A stretch of 64,000 nucleotides of DNA, taken from NCBI RefSeq assembly GCF_001870735.1, contig NZ_MORL01000013.1, forward strand, positions 80,018 to 144,017, written 5' to 3'. Under the pieces are notes generated by a model. That model saw only the letters and a list, made by a program, of their open reading frames with translations. It was not told the origin of the DNA and searched no databases. Position numbers and translations under genes: made by a program. This DNA comes from Arsenicibacter rosenii (lineage in GTDB: Bacteria; Bacteroidota; Bacteroidia; Cytophagales; Spirosomataceae). Shown here piece by piece: positions 45,327 to 53,872 of this stretch (position 1 is the first letter of the stretch; the number at the start of each line of letters is the position of its first letter).

Positions 45327-46241
45327 TTATACCATACTTAGGGCACCAACCGGTACCGCATCTTCACCCAGCTTAGCCATCAGAATGACCGGCGCCGGCT
45401 GAAACGCCTTCATCACAAACCGTGGCAACGCCGTACGGACTGACGCCCGCAGCGGTTCGCCGATCAGTGACAATCCGCCGCCGATCACAATCGCGTCGGG
45501 GTGGAACAGGTGTACCACATGCGACAGACCCAGAGCCAGTACCGAGCCCACCTGCGTGATCAGCATATTGGCCACGGGATCATTCTGCTCATAGGCCGGA
45601 TGCAGGAAACGTGCCTCTCCCCCTACCTGATCGCCCACCAGTTGTTTCAGCGGCGAGTCGGCCGGCAGTTGCGGCAGCAGTTCCCGGATCTGCTGATCAA
45701 CCGCCCAGCCTGAGCACGTTTGTTCGACAGTCTGCCCCGGAAAATCGTCGCCGGGCGGCACCAGCCACAGGTGACCGATTTCGGCCTCGCCGGGCACCGC
45801 TCCGTGGTAAATCTGTCCGTCAATGACCATACCTCCGCCCACGCCGCTGCCGACTGTTACGTAAAACACGTTTTTGAACCCGCGACCACCTCCGTGTAAG
45901 GCCTCGCCGAGCGAGGCCGCATTGGCGTCATTCTCGATCCGGATGGTTGGTGCACCGGTGAGCTCATACAGCCATTCGCCCAGATTAAATCCCGACCAGC
46001 CTTCAATCTGGTGAGAAGTCGCAATCTGACCCGTCTGCCAGTTTACCGGTCCGCCAAAACCAACGCCGATAGCCGAAACAGGTTGACGTAACTGACGAAT
46101 GGTTTCTTCAATATGCGTCAGGATACCACCGGCACCGGCTACTTTATCTACGACAAACCGGTGGCGCTGGACTATTTTGCCGGTATTATCGCCGGTCACT
46201 ATCTGGAGTTTAGTACCTCCTATTTCAATACCTAATTTCAT
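45327..46241 (-). CDS. ROK-family sugar kinase
   Basis: A 304-residue ROK protein, probably an ATP-dependent sugar kinase since no DNA-binding helix-turn-helix precedes the fold. The phosphate-binding loop is LGIEIGGTKLQIVTGD, and the catalytic Asp is in RIENDANAASLGEAL. GSGVGGGMVIDGQIYHGAVPGEAEIGH is the characteristic middle segment. The zinc-binding CxCGxxGC motif of many ROK kinases is reduced to one Cys (QTCSGWAVDQQI), which sets it apart. It sits between a HAD phosphatase and a SIS isomerase, which suggests phosphorylation of a heptose or amino sugar; inference. Confidence 0.9.
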   Translation of the reverse strand: MKLGIEIGGTKLQIVTGDNTGKIVQRHRFVVDKVAGAGGILTHIEETIRQLRQPVSAIGVGFGGPVNWQTGQIATSHQIEGWSGFNLGEWLYELTGAPTIRIENDANAASLGEALHGGGRGFKNVFYVTVGSGVGGGMVIDGQIYHGAVPGEAEIGHLWLVPPGDDFPGQTVEQTCSGWAVDQQIRELLPQLPADSPLKQLVGDQVGGEARFLHPAYEQNDPVANMLITQVGSVLALGLSHVVHLFHPDAIVIGGGLSLIGEPLRASVRTALPRFVMKAFQPAPVILMAKLGEDAVPVGALSMV

Positions 46242-46387
46242 GAAACTGTACAGTTAATGAGTGACTTACGGGCGCTTTCTCTACACCGGAATGTTTATAA
46301 AAAAACTACGCCTGCGTGTTCATTCGCACCGGGCTGACGCGTACGGTCAAAGAAAAAGCGGGTAAATCACGGAAAGTATATCAGCTA

Positions 46388-47062
46388 TCAGGCTCCGGTG
46401 ATGATTGCGATCATCATGCCGGCTGTTAACTGTGTAAAATCGTCGATAATCAAAGATGCCCCGGTTTGAGCCAGCTCGTCGCGGGTATGCGTTGTGGCCA
46501 GGGCAATGACCTTCATCCCGGCACGCAAGCCGGCTTCGATGCCCGAGAACGCATCTTCAAAAACAACACAGCGGTCAGGCGTAACCCCGATCCGGGCGGC
46601 GGCAGTAAGGTATATTTCGGGGTCGGGCTTTCCATGCTGAATCATCGATGCATCCACCACCGCATCGTAGTACGGACGGACCCCGATACCGTCGAGCGTA
46701 AAGCTGATATTACTCACAGGCGCGGAGGTACCCACGGCCATCCGGACACCGTTCGCTTTCAGGTCGTCCAGAAACGCAAACAGGCCGGTAGTCGGTACCT
46801 GATGCGGGCCGTACAGCGCGCGGTAGATTTCTTCTTTCTCTTCCGTCAGGGCGACGACTTCGTCAGGGGTCAATGCCCGTTTAAACACAAACGGCAGGGA
46901 TTCTTTGGCAACGCGACCGTTGATGTACCGGGCGTAATCCTCGTGTGTAATCGTATGACCATACCGGGCAGCAAACGCCAGCCAGGAGTCTGTATGGTAT
47001 TGGTGATTATGGATAATAACGCCGTCCATATCGAACAGCGCACCAAAAGGCAAAGCACTCAT
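46388..47062 (-). CDS. HAD hydrolase, beta-phosphoglucomutase-like
   Basis: A 224-residue HAD phosphatase or mutase of the beta-phosphoglucomutase subfamily. Motif I is LFDMDGVIIHNHQYH (D-x-D with the extra His region), motif II VGTSAPVSN, motif III in HGKPDPEIYL, and motif IV VFEDAFSGIEAGLRAG. The helical cap lies between residues 15 and 85. It is first in a HAD-ROK-SIS run on the minus strand with 146 bp to the ROK gene. It might act as the phosphatase step of a sugar-phosphate pathway, or as an unrelated phosphosugar mutase. Confidence 0.9.
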   Translation of the reverse strand: MSALPFGALFDMDGVIIHNHQYHTDSWLAFAARYGHTITHEDYARYINGRVAKESLPFVFKRALTPDEVVALTEEKEEIYRALYGPHQVPTTGLFAFLDDLKANGVRMAVGTSAPVSNISFTLDGIGVRPYYDAVVDASMIQHGKPDPEIYLTAAARIGVTPDRCVVFEDAFSGIEAGLRAGMKVIALATTHTRDELAQTGASLIIDDFTQLTAGMMIAIITGA

Positions 47063-47082
47063 TTGTCAGTGATCAGAAAATG

Positions 47083-47117
47083 GTTAAAACCGTGCCACAA
47101 AGTAACACGGTTTTAAC
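47083..47117 (-). terminator. Hairpin downstream of the Rpn-family gene
   Basis: A perfect 12-bp stem (47083-47094 and 47106-47117) with an 11-nt loop, A/T-rich at its base, lies 21 bp after the Rpn gene stop and before the HAD gene start. Confidence 0.65.
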
Positions 47118-47137
47118 TATAAAGGTATTTCCGGTGC

Positions 47138-48016
47138 TCAATCTCCTGTTAACGCCCTGATTTCGTCAACAGTCAATCCGGTCAGTTCTGAAATCGTCTG
47201 TTCATCAAGCCCCTTATTTTTCATCCGGCGAATCATATCCGCCTGCGCCTTGTGTCTGCCTTCTTCCAGCCCCTCGTCCTTCCCTTCCATGCGCGCCGTT
47301 TCCAGTACACTCAATGCCAGCCGGTTATTATCCAAATGCCGGTAATAAACCGCACGATCACGCTCACTCAGCGAGTCAATCATCAGTTTACGGCGCACTT
47401 CCGGTAATCCTTTGGCCCTGAACTCATCTTTAACTTCATTGTTTTTCAGGTAATAAATCCACTCGTCGAGCTTGTCCTTTGCCACGTCGTTAAAGCGGTT
47501 CACTTTCAGGACATAATACTCAGGAAACAACTGAAATACCGCCTCCTTACTAAATAACTCCTTTTGTTTGGCCGACAGACTCAGTACATCATTGGCATGT
47601 ATCCCTCTGTATTCCGTCTTACCGTGGTAGACATAATCCTCACCCTGACCCAGATCAAAATAGACGATATTGACCGAATAGACTTTTTTAATGTCGCTGT
47701 ATTTCTGCCCCAGCTGCATGTGCTCTGCGGTGGTTTTGGCGACCCCGTAGAGCATACGCTGAAAGTAATCCTGCTCGCGGTTATTTTGTATTTCAATGAT
47801 AATGAGCTCCTTTTTCTCGTTTAACGCTAATACATCAACGCGGTTAAACTTGTCGGACTCTGCTTCCTGATTTGACTCAGACTCCAGGATTTGTTCAATC
47901 CGGATGTCTTCACGCAACAACTCCGACAGGAACCCTTCCAGAATTACGTAATTGGACTTCTGCCGGAGAAGCCGTTTGATTGCCCAATCGAAGCGGATAA
48001 GATGCTGACCTGCCAT
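47138..48016 (-). CDS. Rpn-family PD-(D/E)XK nuclease / putative transposase
   Basis: A 292-residue protein of the Rpn (recombination-promoting nuclease)/PD-(D/E)XK nuclease-transposase group. The catalytic core is visible as FNRVDVLALN followed by ELIIIEIQ (D-x(n)-E-x-Q variant of D-ExK). An upstream acidic segment and the phrase DYFQRMLYGVAKTTAEHMQLG complete the fold. The C-terminal part is helical, ending in a repeated charged region (GKDEGLEEGRHKAQADM) and a UBA-like ISELTGLTVDEIRAL. No terminal inverted repeats were seen around it. It lies 19 bp after a RecD-like helicase gene on the same strand. Confidence 0.85.
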   Translation of the reverse strand: MAGQHLIRFDWAIKRLLRQKSNYVILEGFLSELLREDIRIEQILESESNQEAESDKFNRVDVLALNEKKELIIIEIQNNREQDYFQRMLYGVAKTTAEHMQLGQKYSDIKKVYSVNIVYFDLGQGEDYVYHGKTEYRGIHANDVLSLSAKQKELFSKEAVFQLFPEYYVLKVNRFNDVAKDKLDEWIYYLKNNEVKDEFRAKGLPEVRRKLMIDSLSERDRAVYYRHLDNNRLALSVLETARMEGKDEGLEEGRHKAQADMIRRMKNKGLDEQTISELTGLTVDEIRALTGD

Positions 48017-48035
48017 ATGCTGTCAAAACTAACGA

Positions 48036-49466
48036 TTATTCAAAAAACAGCGGGTTGAAGTTCATCAGAAACAATTCACTGGTCGAACGGGTAATGGCCG
48101 TGTAAAGCCAGCGGATAAACTCCTGATTTACCTGTCCGTCCGGCAAAAAGCCCTGATCGACAAAGACCGCATTCCACTGCCCGCCCTGGGCTTTATGGCA
48201 GGTCAGGGCGTAGGCGAATTTGACCTGCAGCGCGTTCAGATACGGGTCTTTCCGGATGGCTTCCGCACGCTCTTTTTTTGACTTTATGTAGAAATAATCC
48301 TTCGACACACTGTCGTACAGCCCCCGCTGCTCTTCCTTCGTGAGCGTCGGGGCGGCCGAATGCAGCGTGTTGAGGATAATCTTCGCTTCGAAATCATTCT
48401 GCTCCTCAAAATCGACCAGACGGAGCGTTACGTTGGCAAACCGGAGGCCGTGAATTTCTTCGGTCTTCCGGATACGCATCACCTCCACAAACTCGCCGTT
48501 GGCCAGAAAACCCGCCGGCGAATCTTCATCCAGCGTCGTATAGTTGTTGCGCGCAATCATGAGCATGTCGCCCGCATCCAGCTCATCTTCACACTGGTTG
48601 ATCACCCGCCGCACAAACTGGTTAAACTGGCCCGCAACCTTGTTGGAGCGGCAGACAATGGCCGTATTCTCGCGCCCGTATTTCCCGTAGGCATACCGGA
48701 TGCCGTCTTCCAGCTTCGCCAGCGGCATTTTATAAATGTCACGAAAAGGCTTCGTTGCCAGCCGGATTGCCAGCGGATCGCCGCTGCCCCGCGTCAGCAG
48801 CTGGCGGAGTTCCGTCGCATTATGCAGAATCCCCGATGCCTCGTCCTGCCGCATAACTTCGGTCAGTTCCTGCTCCGTAACGACCATATCGAACGTCCGG
48901 CGCAGAAACTCCTGATCCAGCGCCGGGCTGATGTCGCGCCCGACCGGCGGCAGCTGGGCCGTGTCGCCCACGATCATCAGTTTATTGCCGTCGTTTTCGA
49001 AAACATATTCAATCAGGTCGGTCAGCAGGCCTTTACCGCCAAATTCGGCTTCGTCGGAGATCATGGAGGCCTCATCGACAATGAACAGTGTATTTTCGTG
49101 GTAATTTTTCTGCCGCTGAAAGCTCAGGTTTCCCGACGACGGGTCGGCGACCTGCCGGTAGATTTTCCGGTGTATGGTCTGGGCGGGCTTTTTCGCATAG
49201 CCCGACATCACCTTGGCGGCCCGGCCGGTGGGCGCCAACAGGATGGATTTCAACCCGAAACGAGGCAATACTTTGATGAGTGTACCGATCAATGTGGTTT
49301 TACCGGTACCGGCATAACCGCGCAGAAGAAAGCAGTCACGGTAGTTTTCAAATTCCTCAGGAGTAATAAACTGACCAATCTGTTCGAAGAACTGCAACTG
49401 GCCCGCCGTAGGGGTAAACGGGAAACGTTTGGCCAGTAACGCGGCCGCCGTTTGGGTGTCATTCAT
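48036..49466 (-). CDS. RecD/Dda-like superfamily 1 DNA helicase
   Basis: A 476-residue SF1B helicase (5'-3' family of RecD2, Dda and Pif1-like enzymes). Walker A is LRGYAGTGKTTLIGTL, motif II is LFIVDEASMI, motif III is IVGDTAQLPPVGRD, and the late motifs are YALTCHKAQGGQWNAVFVD and WLYTAITRSTSELF. The enzyme lacks the long N-terminal domain of RecD2, so it is closer in size to Dda. It is probably a stand-alone repair or replication helicase. It precedes the Rpn nuclease gene by 19 bp and may be co-transcribed with it. The GH16 gene of the sugar locus ends 85 bp upstream. Confidence 0.92.
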   Translation of the reverse strand: MNDTQTAAALLAKRFPFTPTAGQLQFFEQIGQFITPEEFENYRDCFLLRGYAGTGKTTLIGTLIKVLPRFGLKSILLAPTGRAAKVMSGYAKKPAQTIHRKIYRQVADPSSGNLSFQRQKNYHENTLFIVDEASMISDEAEFGGKGLLTDLIEYVFENDGNKLMIVGDTAQLPPVGRDISPALDQEFLRRTFDMVVTEQELTEVMRQDEASGILHNATELRQLLTRGSGDPLAIRLATKPFRDIYKMPLAKLEDGIRYAYGKYGRENTAIVCRSNKVAGQFNQFVRRVINQCEDELDAGDMLMIARNNYTTLDEDSPAGFLANGEFVEVMRIRKTEEIHGLRFANVTLRLVDFEEQNDFEAKIILNTLHSAAPTLTKEEQRGLYDSVSKDYFYIKSKKERAEAIRKDPYLNALQVKFAYALTCHKAQGGQWNAVFVDQGFLPDGQVNQEFIRWLYTAITRSTSELFLMNFNPLFFE

Positions 49467-49551
49467 ACCCCTAAATTACGAAAAAAGGGGGAATGGCGGA
49501 AGCAGAAAACGGAGAAAATACCCGCCCTACCCGTCTCCATTCCCGTTTTCG

Positions 49552-50343
49552 CTACGGCTTCTGATAGACCCGGACATAATCATACACTACCTCATCCGGC
49601 AAGGTAGCCTTCGCCGGATCGCCGCCCCAGCCGGTCAGTTCAAGGCTCAGAATGATGTATTCGTCAACGTTCGAAACGGCCGTCGTCGTGCGCCATGTTT
49701 CCTTGCCGTCTACGTAAAAAACGTACTCTTTCTCCGTCCAGAGCAACCCGAACGTATGAAATCCGGTTTCAATCGACGGAGTCGTAGTTTTCTGTCCCGT
49801 TGTTTTGTGATCCGTCCCGTACCCATCCCAGTGCAGGTTATGGTGTACGGTTGTGGGTTCTTTGCGATGGTACTCAAAGATGTCAATCTCCGTGCCCGAC
49901 CTGACCGGATCGTTCAGGTATTTCCCCAGCGTCGGCGATTGCAGCCAGAAGGCAACGTGGGGGCCGGGTTCGTGGTTCATACGGGCGCGGCATTCGTAGT
50001 AACCGTATTTGGTTTTATACGTTTTTTCGGTGCCGATCTGCCCGATTTTGTATTCGCCGTCGGTCTTCAGCAGTTGGATCACCAGATTACCTTTGCCGTC
50101 GAGCGAAACGGTTTCTTTCGCTACCCGTCCCAGATTCCGGACAACACCGGCCTGCCGGTATTCCCATTTGGTCAGGTCGAGGGCCGTCCCGTTGAACTCA
50201 TCCTGCCAGACCCGTTTGTAGCCGTCTTTGATAAACGTCTGTGCCAGCGGAGTGTCGTCGGAATCGGGCAGCGACACCGGCTTTGGTTCGCTGCTTTTAG
50301 CACACGACCAGCAGAAAGCGAATAAAAAGAAAAGTTTTTTCAT
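49552..50343 (-). CDS. Glycoside hydrolase family 16 lipoprotein of the PUL
   Basis: A 263-residue GH16 enzyme. The ATG at 50343 gives MKKLFFLFAFCWSCAKSS with a lipobox-like end, so it is likely a lipoprotein. The catalytic motif is SGTEIDIFEYHRKE (ExDxxE) near residue 140, followed by the aromatic VHHNLHWDGYG. The C-terminal EVVYDYVRVYQ is the usual last strand. The EYHR pattern after the motif differs from the laminarinase-like copy at 14.3 kb (EHVG), hinting at a different substrate. It is the last gene of the susC-susD-GH88-GH16 run. Confidence 0.92.
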   Translation of the reverse strand: MKKLFFLFAFCWSCAKSSEPKPVSLPDSDDTPLAQTFIKDGYKRVWQDEFNGTALDLTKWEYRQAGVVRNLGRVAKETVSLDGKGNLVIQLLKTDGEYKIGQIGTEKTYKTKYGYYECRARMNHEPGPHVAFWLQSPTLGKYLNDPVRSGTEIDIFEYHRKEPTTVHHNLHWDGYGTDHKTTGQKTTTPSIETGFHTFGLLWTEKEYVFYVDGKETWRTTTAVSNVDEYIILSLELTGWGGDPAKATLPDEVVYDYVRVYQKP

Positions 50344-50436
50344 AAAAGCACGTGGTACTGTTTTGTTATATCCTTTTGATTGCCTGACTTCATTTCCTTC
50401 AAGAGCCATCCTTGTAAGAGTTTGCCCTTGCTAAAC

Positions 50437-50462
50437 CATCCCTGTGCTTTAGCTCAGGGATG
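50437..50462. other. Hairpin in the GH88-GH16 gap
   Basis: An 8-bp inverted repeat (catccctg and cagggatg) with a 10-nt loop, downstream of the GH88 stop on the minus strand. A second hairpin is at 50572-50595. Together they occupy the 303-bp gap, which holds no gene. Confidence 0.5.
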
Positions 50463-50571
50463 CTGGCGGACATCCCTTTCAAACAGGCATGGTGTTGATA
50501 TCGAAGCACGAATATACTGCGTCACGGCAACACCCATAGCCATGTAAGGCCGGTTCCGAAAGCTTGTCAGG

Positions 50572-50595
50572 AGCCCCAAACTGAAGTTTGGGGCT
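50572..50595 (-). terminator. Hairpin 51 bp after the GH88 gene
   Basis: A perfect 10-bp GC-rich stem (50572-50581 and 50586-50595) with a tgaa tetraloop. There is no U-tract. It may reduce read-through from GH88 into GH16. Confidence 0.55.
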
Positions 50596-50646
50596 GAACG
50601 ATACACTCGGCAAGATCTACCTCAGAAGCGAGAACCAAACCCCCAG

Positions 50647-51885
50647 TCAACTCTTCTTCAGATAATTCTGATACCGGTTCAGGGCTTCAACAAAGTAATA
50701 GTCGGCATAAACCAGCGGCACATCCTTTTCGACACCATGCGGAATACTGCCGACACAATGTTTGAGCAGGAAGTTGGCATTTTCGCCCGGATTCGCCCGG
50801 TAGCCGGGGCCCGCCAGCGAGTGTACCATCGTAATGGCCGCCTGCCGGTACCGGTCTCCGGCCTTCCCCAGGAAATCGCTCAGTTCGAATAATGCCGAGG
50901 CCGTAATGGCCGCCGCCGACGCATCCCGCAACGGAGCAGTTACCTCTTTCGTGTGCGACTTAACGCCCGGTTCATACCCTGCCTGCGCCACATTGAAATC
51001 CCAGAGCGGGATTTTGTCGGCCGGTAGTGTCGGGTTGTTGAGGTAGTAATCAGCCATTTTCCGGGCGGTCTCCAGGTATTTTTTATCCTTTGTTTCGCGA
51101 TACATGACCGTGTAACCATAAATGCCCCATGCCTGCCCCCGCGACCAGGTCGAATTGTCGGCATAGCCCTGGGCGGTCTCGCGGCCGAGCACCTTGCCGG
51201 TTTCAGGATCATAACAAACCACATGATAACAACTGTAATCGCTGCGGATCTGATGTTTCAGCGCCGTATCGGCATGCCTGACAGCGATCTCCCGGAACGA
51301 CGGGTCACCGGTGACTTTTGAGGCAAAAAACAGCAGCTCCAGGTTCATCATGTTGTCGATGATGACGGGAAAGGTATACGTCGGTTCGCCATGCCACGAC
51401 ACAAACCTGTTCCAGGATTTAATACTGCCGGTTTTCGGGCAGAAGCGCGTACTGAGCGACTTAGCCGACTGTACCAGGATGTCTTTGTAGGCCGGGTTAT
51501 TGGTCAGCCGGTAGGCATTGCCGTAACTGCAATACATCATAAACCCAAGGTCGTGGTGCTCGGTGAATGTTTTCAGCGGCTCCAGCTTTTCGGTCCACTC
51601 GATAGCGGCTTTTTTCAGGTTTTCATCTTTGGTCGCTTCGTAGGTATACCACAACGTTCCCGGAAAGAAACCCGATGTCCAGTCATACATATTGGTCGAC
51701 CGCAGGGAGCCGTCCGGCTTCGACGACCGGGGAAACGCCAGTCCGCCGGCTTCTTTCAGCATACGTTTCAGCATTTGATCAGCATGGGTCACATTTTCCT
51801 GAATAAACGTTTGTTCGGTTACCGGCGGGGTGGTTGCTATGCTCAAAAAAACGGCCACCGGCACACACATCAACAATGATCTCAT
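50647..51885 (-). CDS. Glycoside hydrolase family 88 unsaturated glucuronyl hydrolase-like protein
   Basis: A 412-residue secreted protein with a signal peptide (MRSLLMCVPVAVFLSIATT). The (alpha/alpha)6 barrel is typical of GH88, whose members remove 4,5-unsaturated uronic acid residues left by polysaccharide lyases. Conserved segments are YDWTSGFFPGTLWYTYEA, VIIDNMMNLELLFFAS (candidate catalytic Asp), DNSTWSRGQAWGIYGY and SAAAITASALFELS. It lies between susD and GH16 on the same strand. No lyase gene is found in the window, so the unsaturated substrate would have to come from an enzyme elsewhere. Confidence 0.92.
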   Translation of the reverse strand: MRSLLMCVPVAVFLSIATTPPVTEQTFIQENVTHADQMLKRMLKEAGGLAFPRSSKPDGSLRSTNMYDWTSGFFPGTLWYTYEATKDENLKKAAIEWTEKLEPLKTFTEHHDLGFMMYCSYGNAYRLTNNPAYKDILVQSAKSLSTRFCPKTGSIKSWNRFVSWHGEPTYTFPVIIDNMMNLELLFFASKVTGDPSFREIAVRHADTALKHQIRSDYSCYHVVCYDPETGKVLGRETAQGYADNSTWSRGQAWGIYGYTVMYRETKDKKYLETARKMADYYLNNPTLPADKIPLWDFNVAQAGYEPGVKSHTKEVTAPLRDASAAAITASALFELSDFLGKAGDRYRQAAITMVHSLAGPGYRANPGENANFLLKHCVGSIPHGVEKDVPLVYADYYFVEALNRYQNYLKKS

Positions 51886-51989
51886 GTAGGGATTGAACTA
51901 GATAATGGTTTAGCAAAAAAGTAAAACATAACGGACCCGACTACCGGAACACCGGCACCAGTATAGGGCATTCAGGCCTTTTCCGGACT

Positions 51990-52030
51990 TTTTTCAAAAA
52001 AAGGCTGGCAAGTAAGCCCCGCCAGCCTTT
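51990..52030 (-). terminator. Intrinsic terminator between susD and GH88
   Basis: A perfect 10-bp stem (52000-52009 and 52021-52030) with an 11-nt loop, followed on the minus strand by TTTTTTTGAAAAAAG. It has the complete hairpin plus U-tract form, 36 bp after the SusD stop. Confidence 0.85.
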
Positions 52031-52066
52031 CCGTTACTTAACATCCTATGAGGAAGACGGTAATCC

Positions 52067-53854
52067 CTACCAACCCGGATTCTGGGTCAGTTTCGGATTC
52101 ATTTCAATTTCGGTTTGCGGAATCGGCCAGGTAGTGATGTTATCTTTCCAGGTATACGGTACGACCACACTTCCCCAGATCTGGTTAATGCCGCTACCCG
52201 GGGCAAATACCTTTTCCTTTAACGTTCCCCAACGCAGTTCATCAAAATAGCTGATGCCTTCATTCACAAATTCAACCCGGCGCTCATTACGGATGCGCTC
52301 CCGCAGATCGCTCTGCCCTGATACCGTAGTAGCCGCCGAGGAGTTTAGTAACGCAATGCCTGCCCGCGCACGCACTTCGTTTACCAGCGCTACTGCTTCG
52401 GCGGTTTTACCTTGCTCATTCAACGCCTCGGCCCACATCAGCAGCACATCGGCATACCGGATCAGCGGAAAGTCAATTGGTCCGTACTGGCGGTTCAGCA
52501 GTTCCACCGACCCTTCGTAGACAAACTTACGGTGCAGGTAAAACAACTGACTCCGTGAATCGGTGAATAAGTCGAGCGTTGGCGGCGTTTCGCTGCGCGA
52601 CGGCCACCGGTTGGTGTATACCTGATCGGCCCCGTTCTGCGGACGGCCCAGATACGTCGCATACGGCACAATGACGTTGGCCAGCAGGCGCGGGTCACGG
52701 TTCTGATAGGCTTTGGCAATCCGCTCTTCGTTGCCGGTGGGCAGATACAGGTTCATGTCCAGCCCTTTTGACCGGCCCGTACTGATCTCGGCTGCCGTCA
52801 GGTTGTTGCGGTAAAAGAATACTTCCCGTTTATCGACCGGCATGCTGCTGTATCCCGGAATAACGGCATCCCAGCTGAACTTGCTGCCATCCTTGTTCTC
52901 GTACAGGTCTACCACCTGATTCGATACGTAATAGTTATTCCAGCAGGAGCCAAACGAAGAACGGGTGCCGCAATACCACTGCGTGGTTGACCCGTAGGTG
53001 TCAATGCCGGTATTCTGGATCGAGAAAATCATTTCATCGCTCTGCTCGTTTGCCTCCTTGAAGAGCTTTGTATAGTCGGCAAACAGCTTGTAGCCCGCGT
53101 CTTTTACCTTCGCAAAATCGGCAGCTGCTTCGGCGTATTTTTTCTGGTACAGATATGCTTTACCGCGCAGGGCATAGGCCGCTCCTTTGGTAATACGCCC
53201 GTAACCCGTCGATTTGGCGGCGTATTTGGCCGGCAGGTTCGGCTCGTTGATGGCGTCGGTTAAATCCTTAACCACCACCTCCCATACGGCCGCTTCGGTC
53301 TCACGGGCACGGTTCATTTCCGTAACAGAAACCGGCTCCAGATACACCGGAACGCCCTTATATAACTGGTTCAGGCGCAGGTAGAAGTAGGCCCGCAGGA
53401 ATTTACACTCCGCAATAAGCCGCGCCTTTTTATCGGCCGCCGACGGCGATTTGGTGGTGATGTTGGCAATGGCATCGTTGGCCCGGTGTACCCCTTCGTA
53501 CAGCTCCCGCCAGGTATTGCTGTAGCGGCCGCCGGATGTGTTGGATGTACCGTTGATCAGGTCGTTACCGCCCCGTGTATAGGACGTAAACCCGAGACCA
53601 TCCATCTGGTACAATTCCCGTTCCGACGGACCGCCGGTCTGGGTACCCAGCCGCAGGGCATTGTAAACACCCGACACCCCGAGGTCGGTCAGGTTATCGC
53701 TGTTCCACATGTTTCCGGAACTGATAGACCCGTAGGGAGTCGTATCCAGCAGATCGTTCCGGCAGCTGCCCAGGCTAATGGCGGCCAGTAAGCAGACCGC
53801 CGTTTTTCTGATAGCCGAAGTATTCAGTCTAACTATGTATTGTTGCAAAGTCAT
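52067..53854 (-). CDS. SusD/RagB-family outer-membrane glycan-binding lipoprotein
   Basis: A 595-residue SusD-like protein that lies on top of the SusC channel and binds glycan at the cell surface. The N-terminal hydrophobic segment ends in the lipobox AAISLGSC, so the mature protein is lipidated. The TPR-like scaffold includes ARLIAECKFLRAYFYLRLNQ, GKAYLYQKKYAEAAADFAKV, and the C-terminal PLIRYADVLLMWAEALNEQGKTAEAV and NERRVEFVNEG signatures. It starts 18 bp after the SusC stop, making the obligatory pair. Confidence 0.95.
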   Translation of the reverse strand: MTLQQYIVRLNTSAIRKTAVCLLAAISLGSCRNDLLDTTPYGSISSGNMWNSDNLTDLGVSGVYNALRLGTQTGGPSERELYQMDGLGFTSYTRGGNDLINGTSNTSGGRYSNTWRELYEGVHRANDAIANITTKSPSAADKKARLIAECKFLRAYFYLRLNQLYKGVPVYLEPVSVTEMNRARETEAAVWEVVVKDLTDAINEPNLPAKYAAKSTGYGRITKGAAYALRGKAYLYQKKYAEAAADFAKVKDAGYKLFADYTKLFKEANEQSDEMIFSIQNTGIDTYGSTTQWYCGTRSSFGSCWNNYYVSNQVVDLYENKDGSKFSWDAVIPGYSSMPVDKREVFFYRNNLTAAEISTGRSKGLDMNLYLPTGNEERIAKAYQNRDPRLLANVIVPYATYLGRPQNGADQVYTNRWPSRSETPPTLDLFTDSRSQLFYLHRKFVYEGSVELLNRQYGPIDFPLIRYADVLLMWAEALNEQGKTAEAVALVNEVRARAGIALLNSSAATTVSGQSDLRERIRNERRVEFVNEGISYFDELRWGTLKEKVFAPGSGINQIWGSVVVPYTWKDNITTWPIPQTEIEMNPKLTQNPGW

Positions 53855-53872
53855 GGTTCGTCGTCTGTTCGG

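Noticed and set aside
48360..49439. 359-codon frame antisense to the helicase
   Set aside because: The minus strand carries all helicase motifs; the plus frame is a shadow with low-complexity basic sequence.
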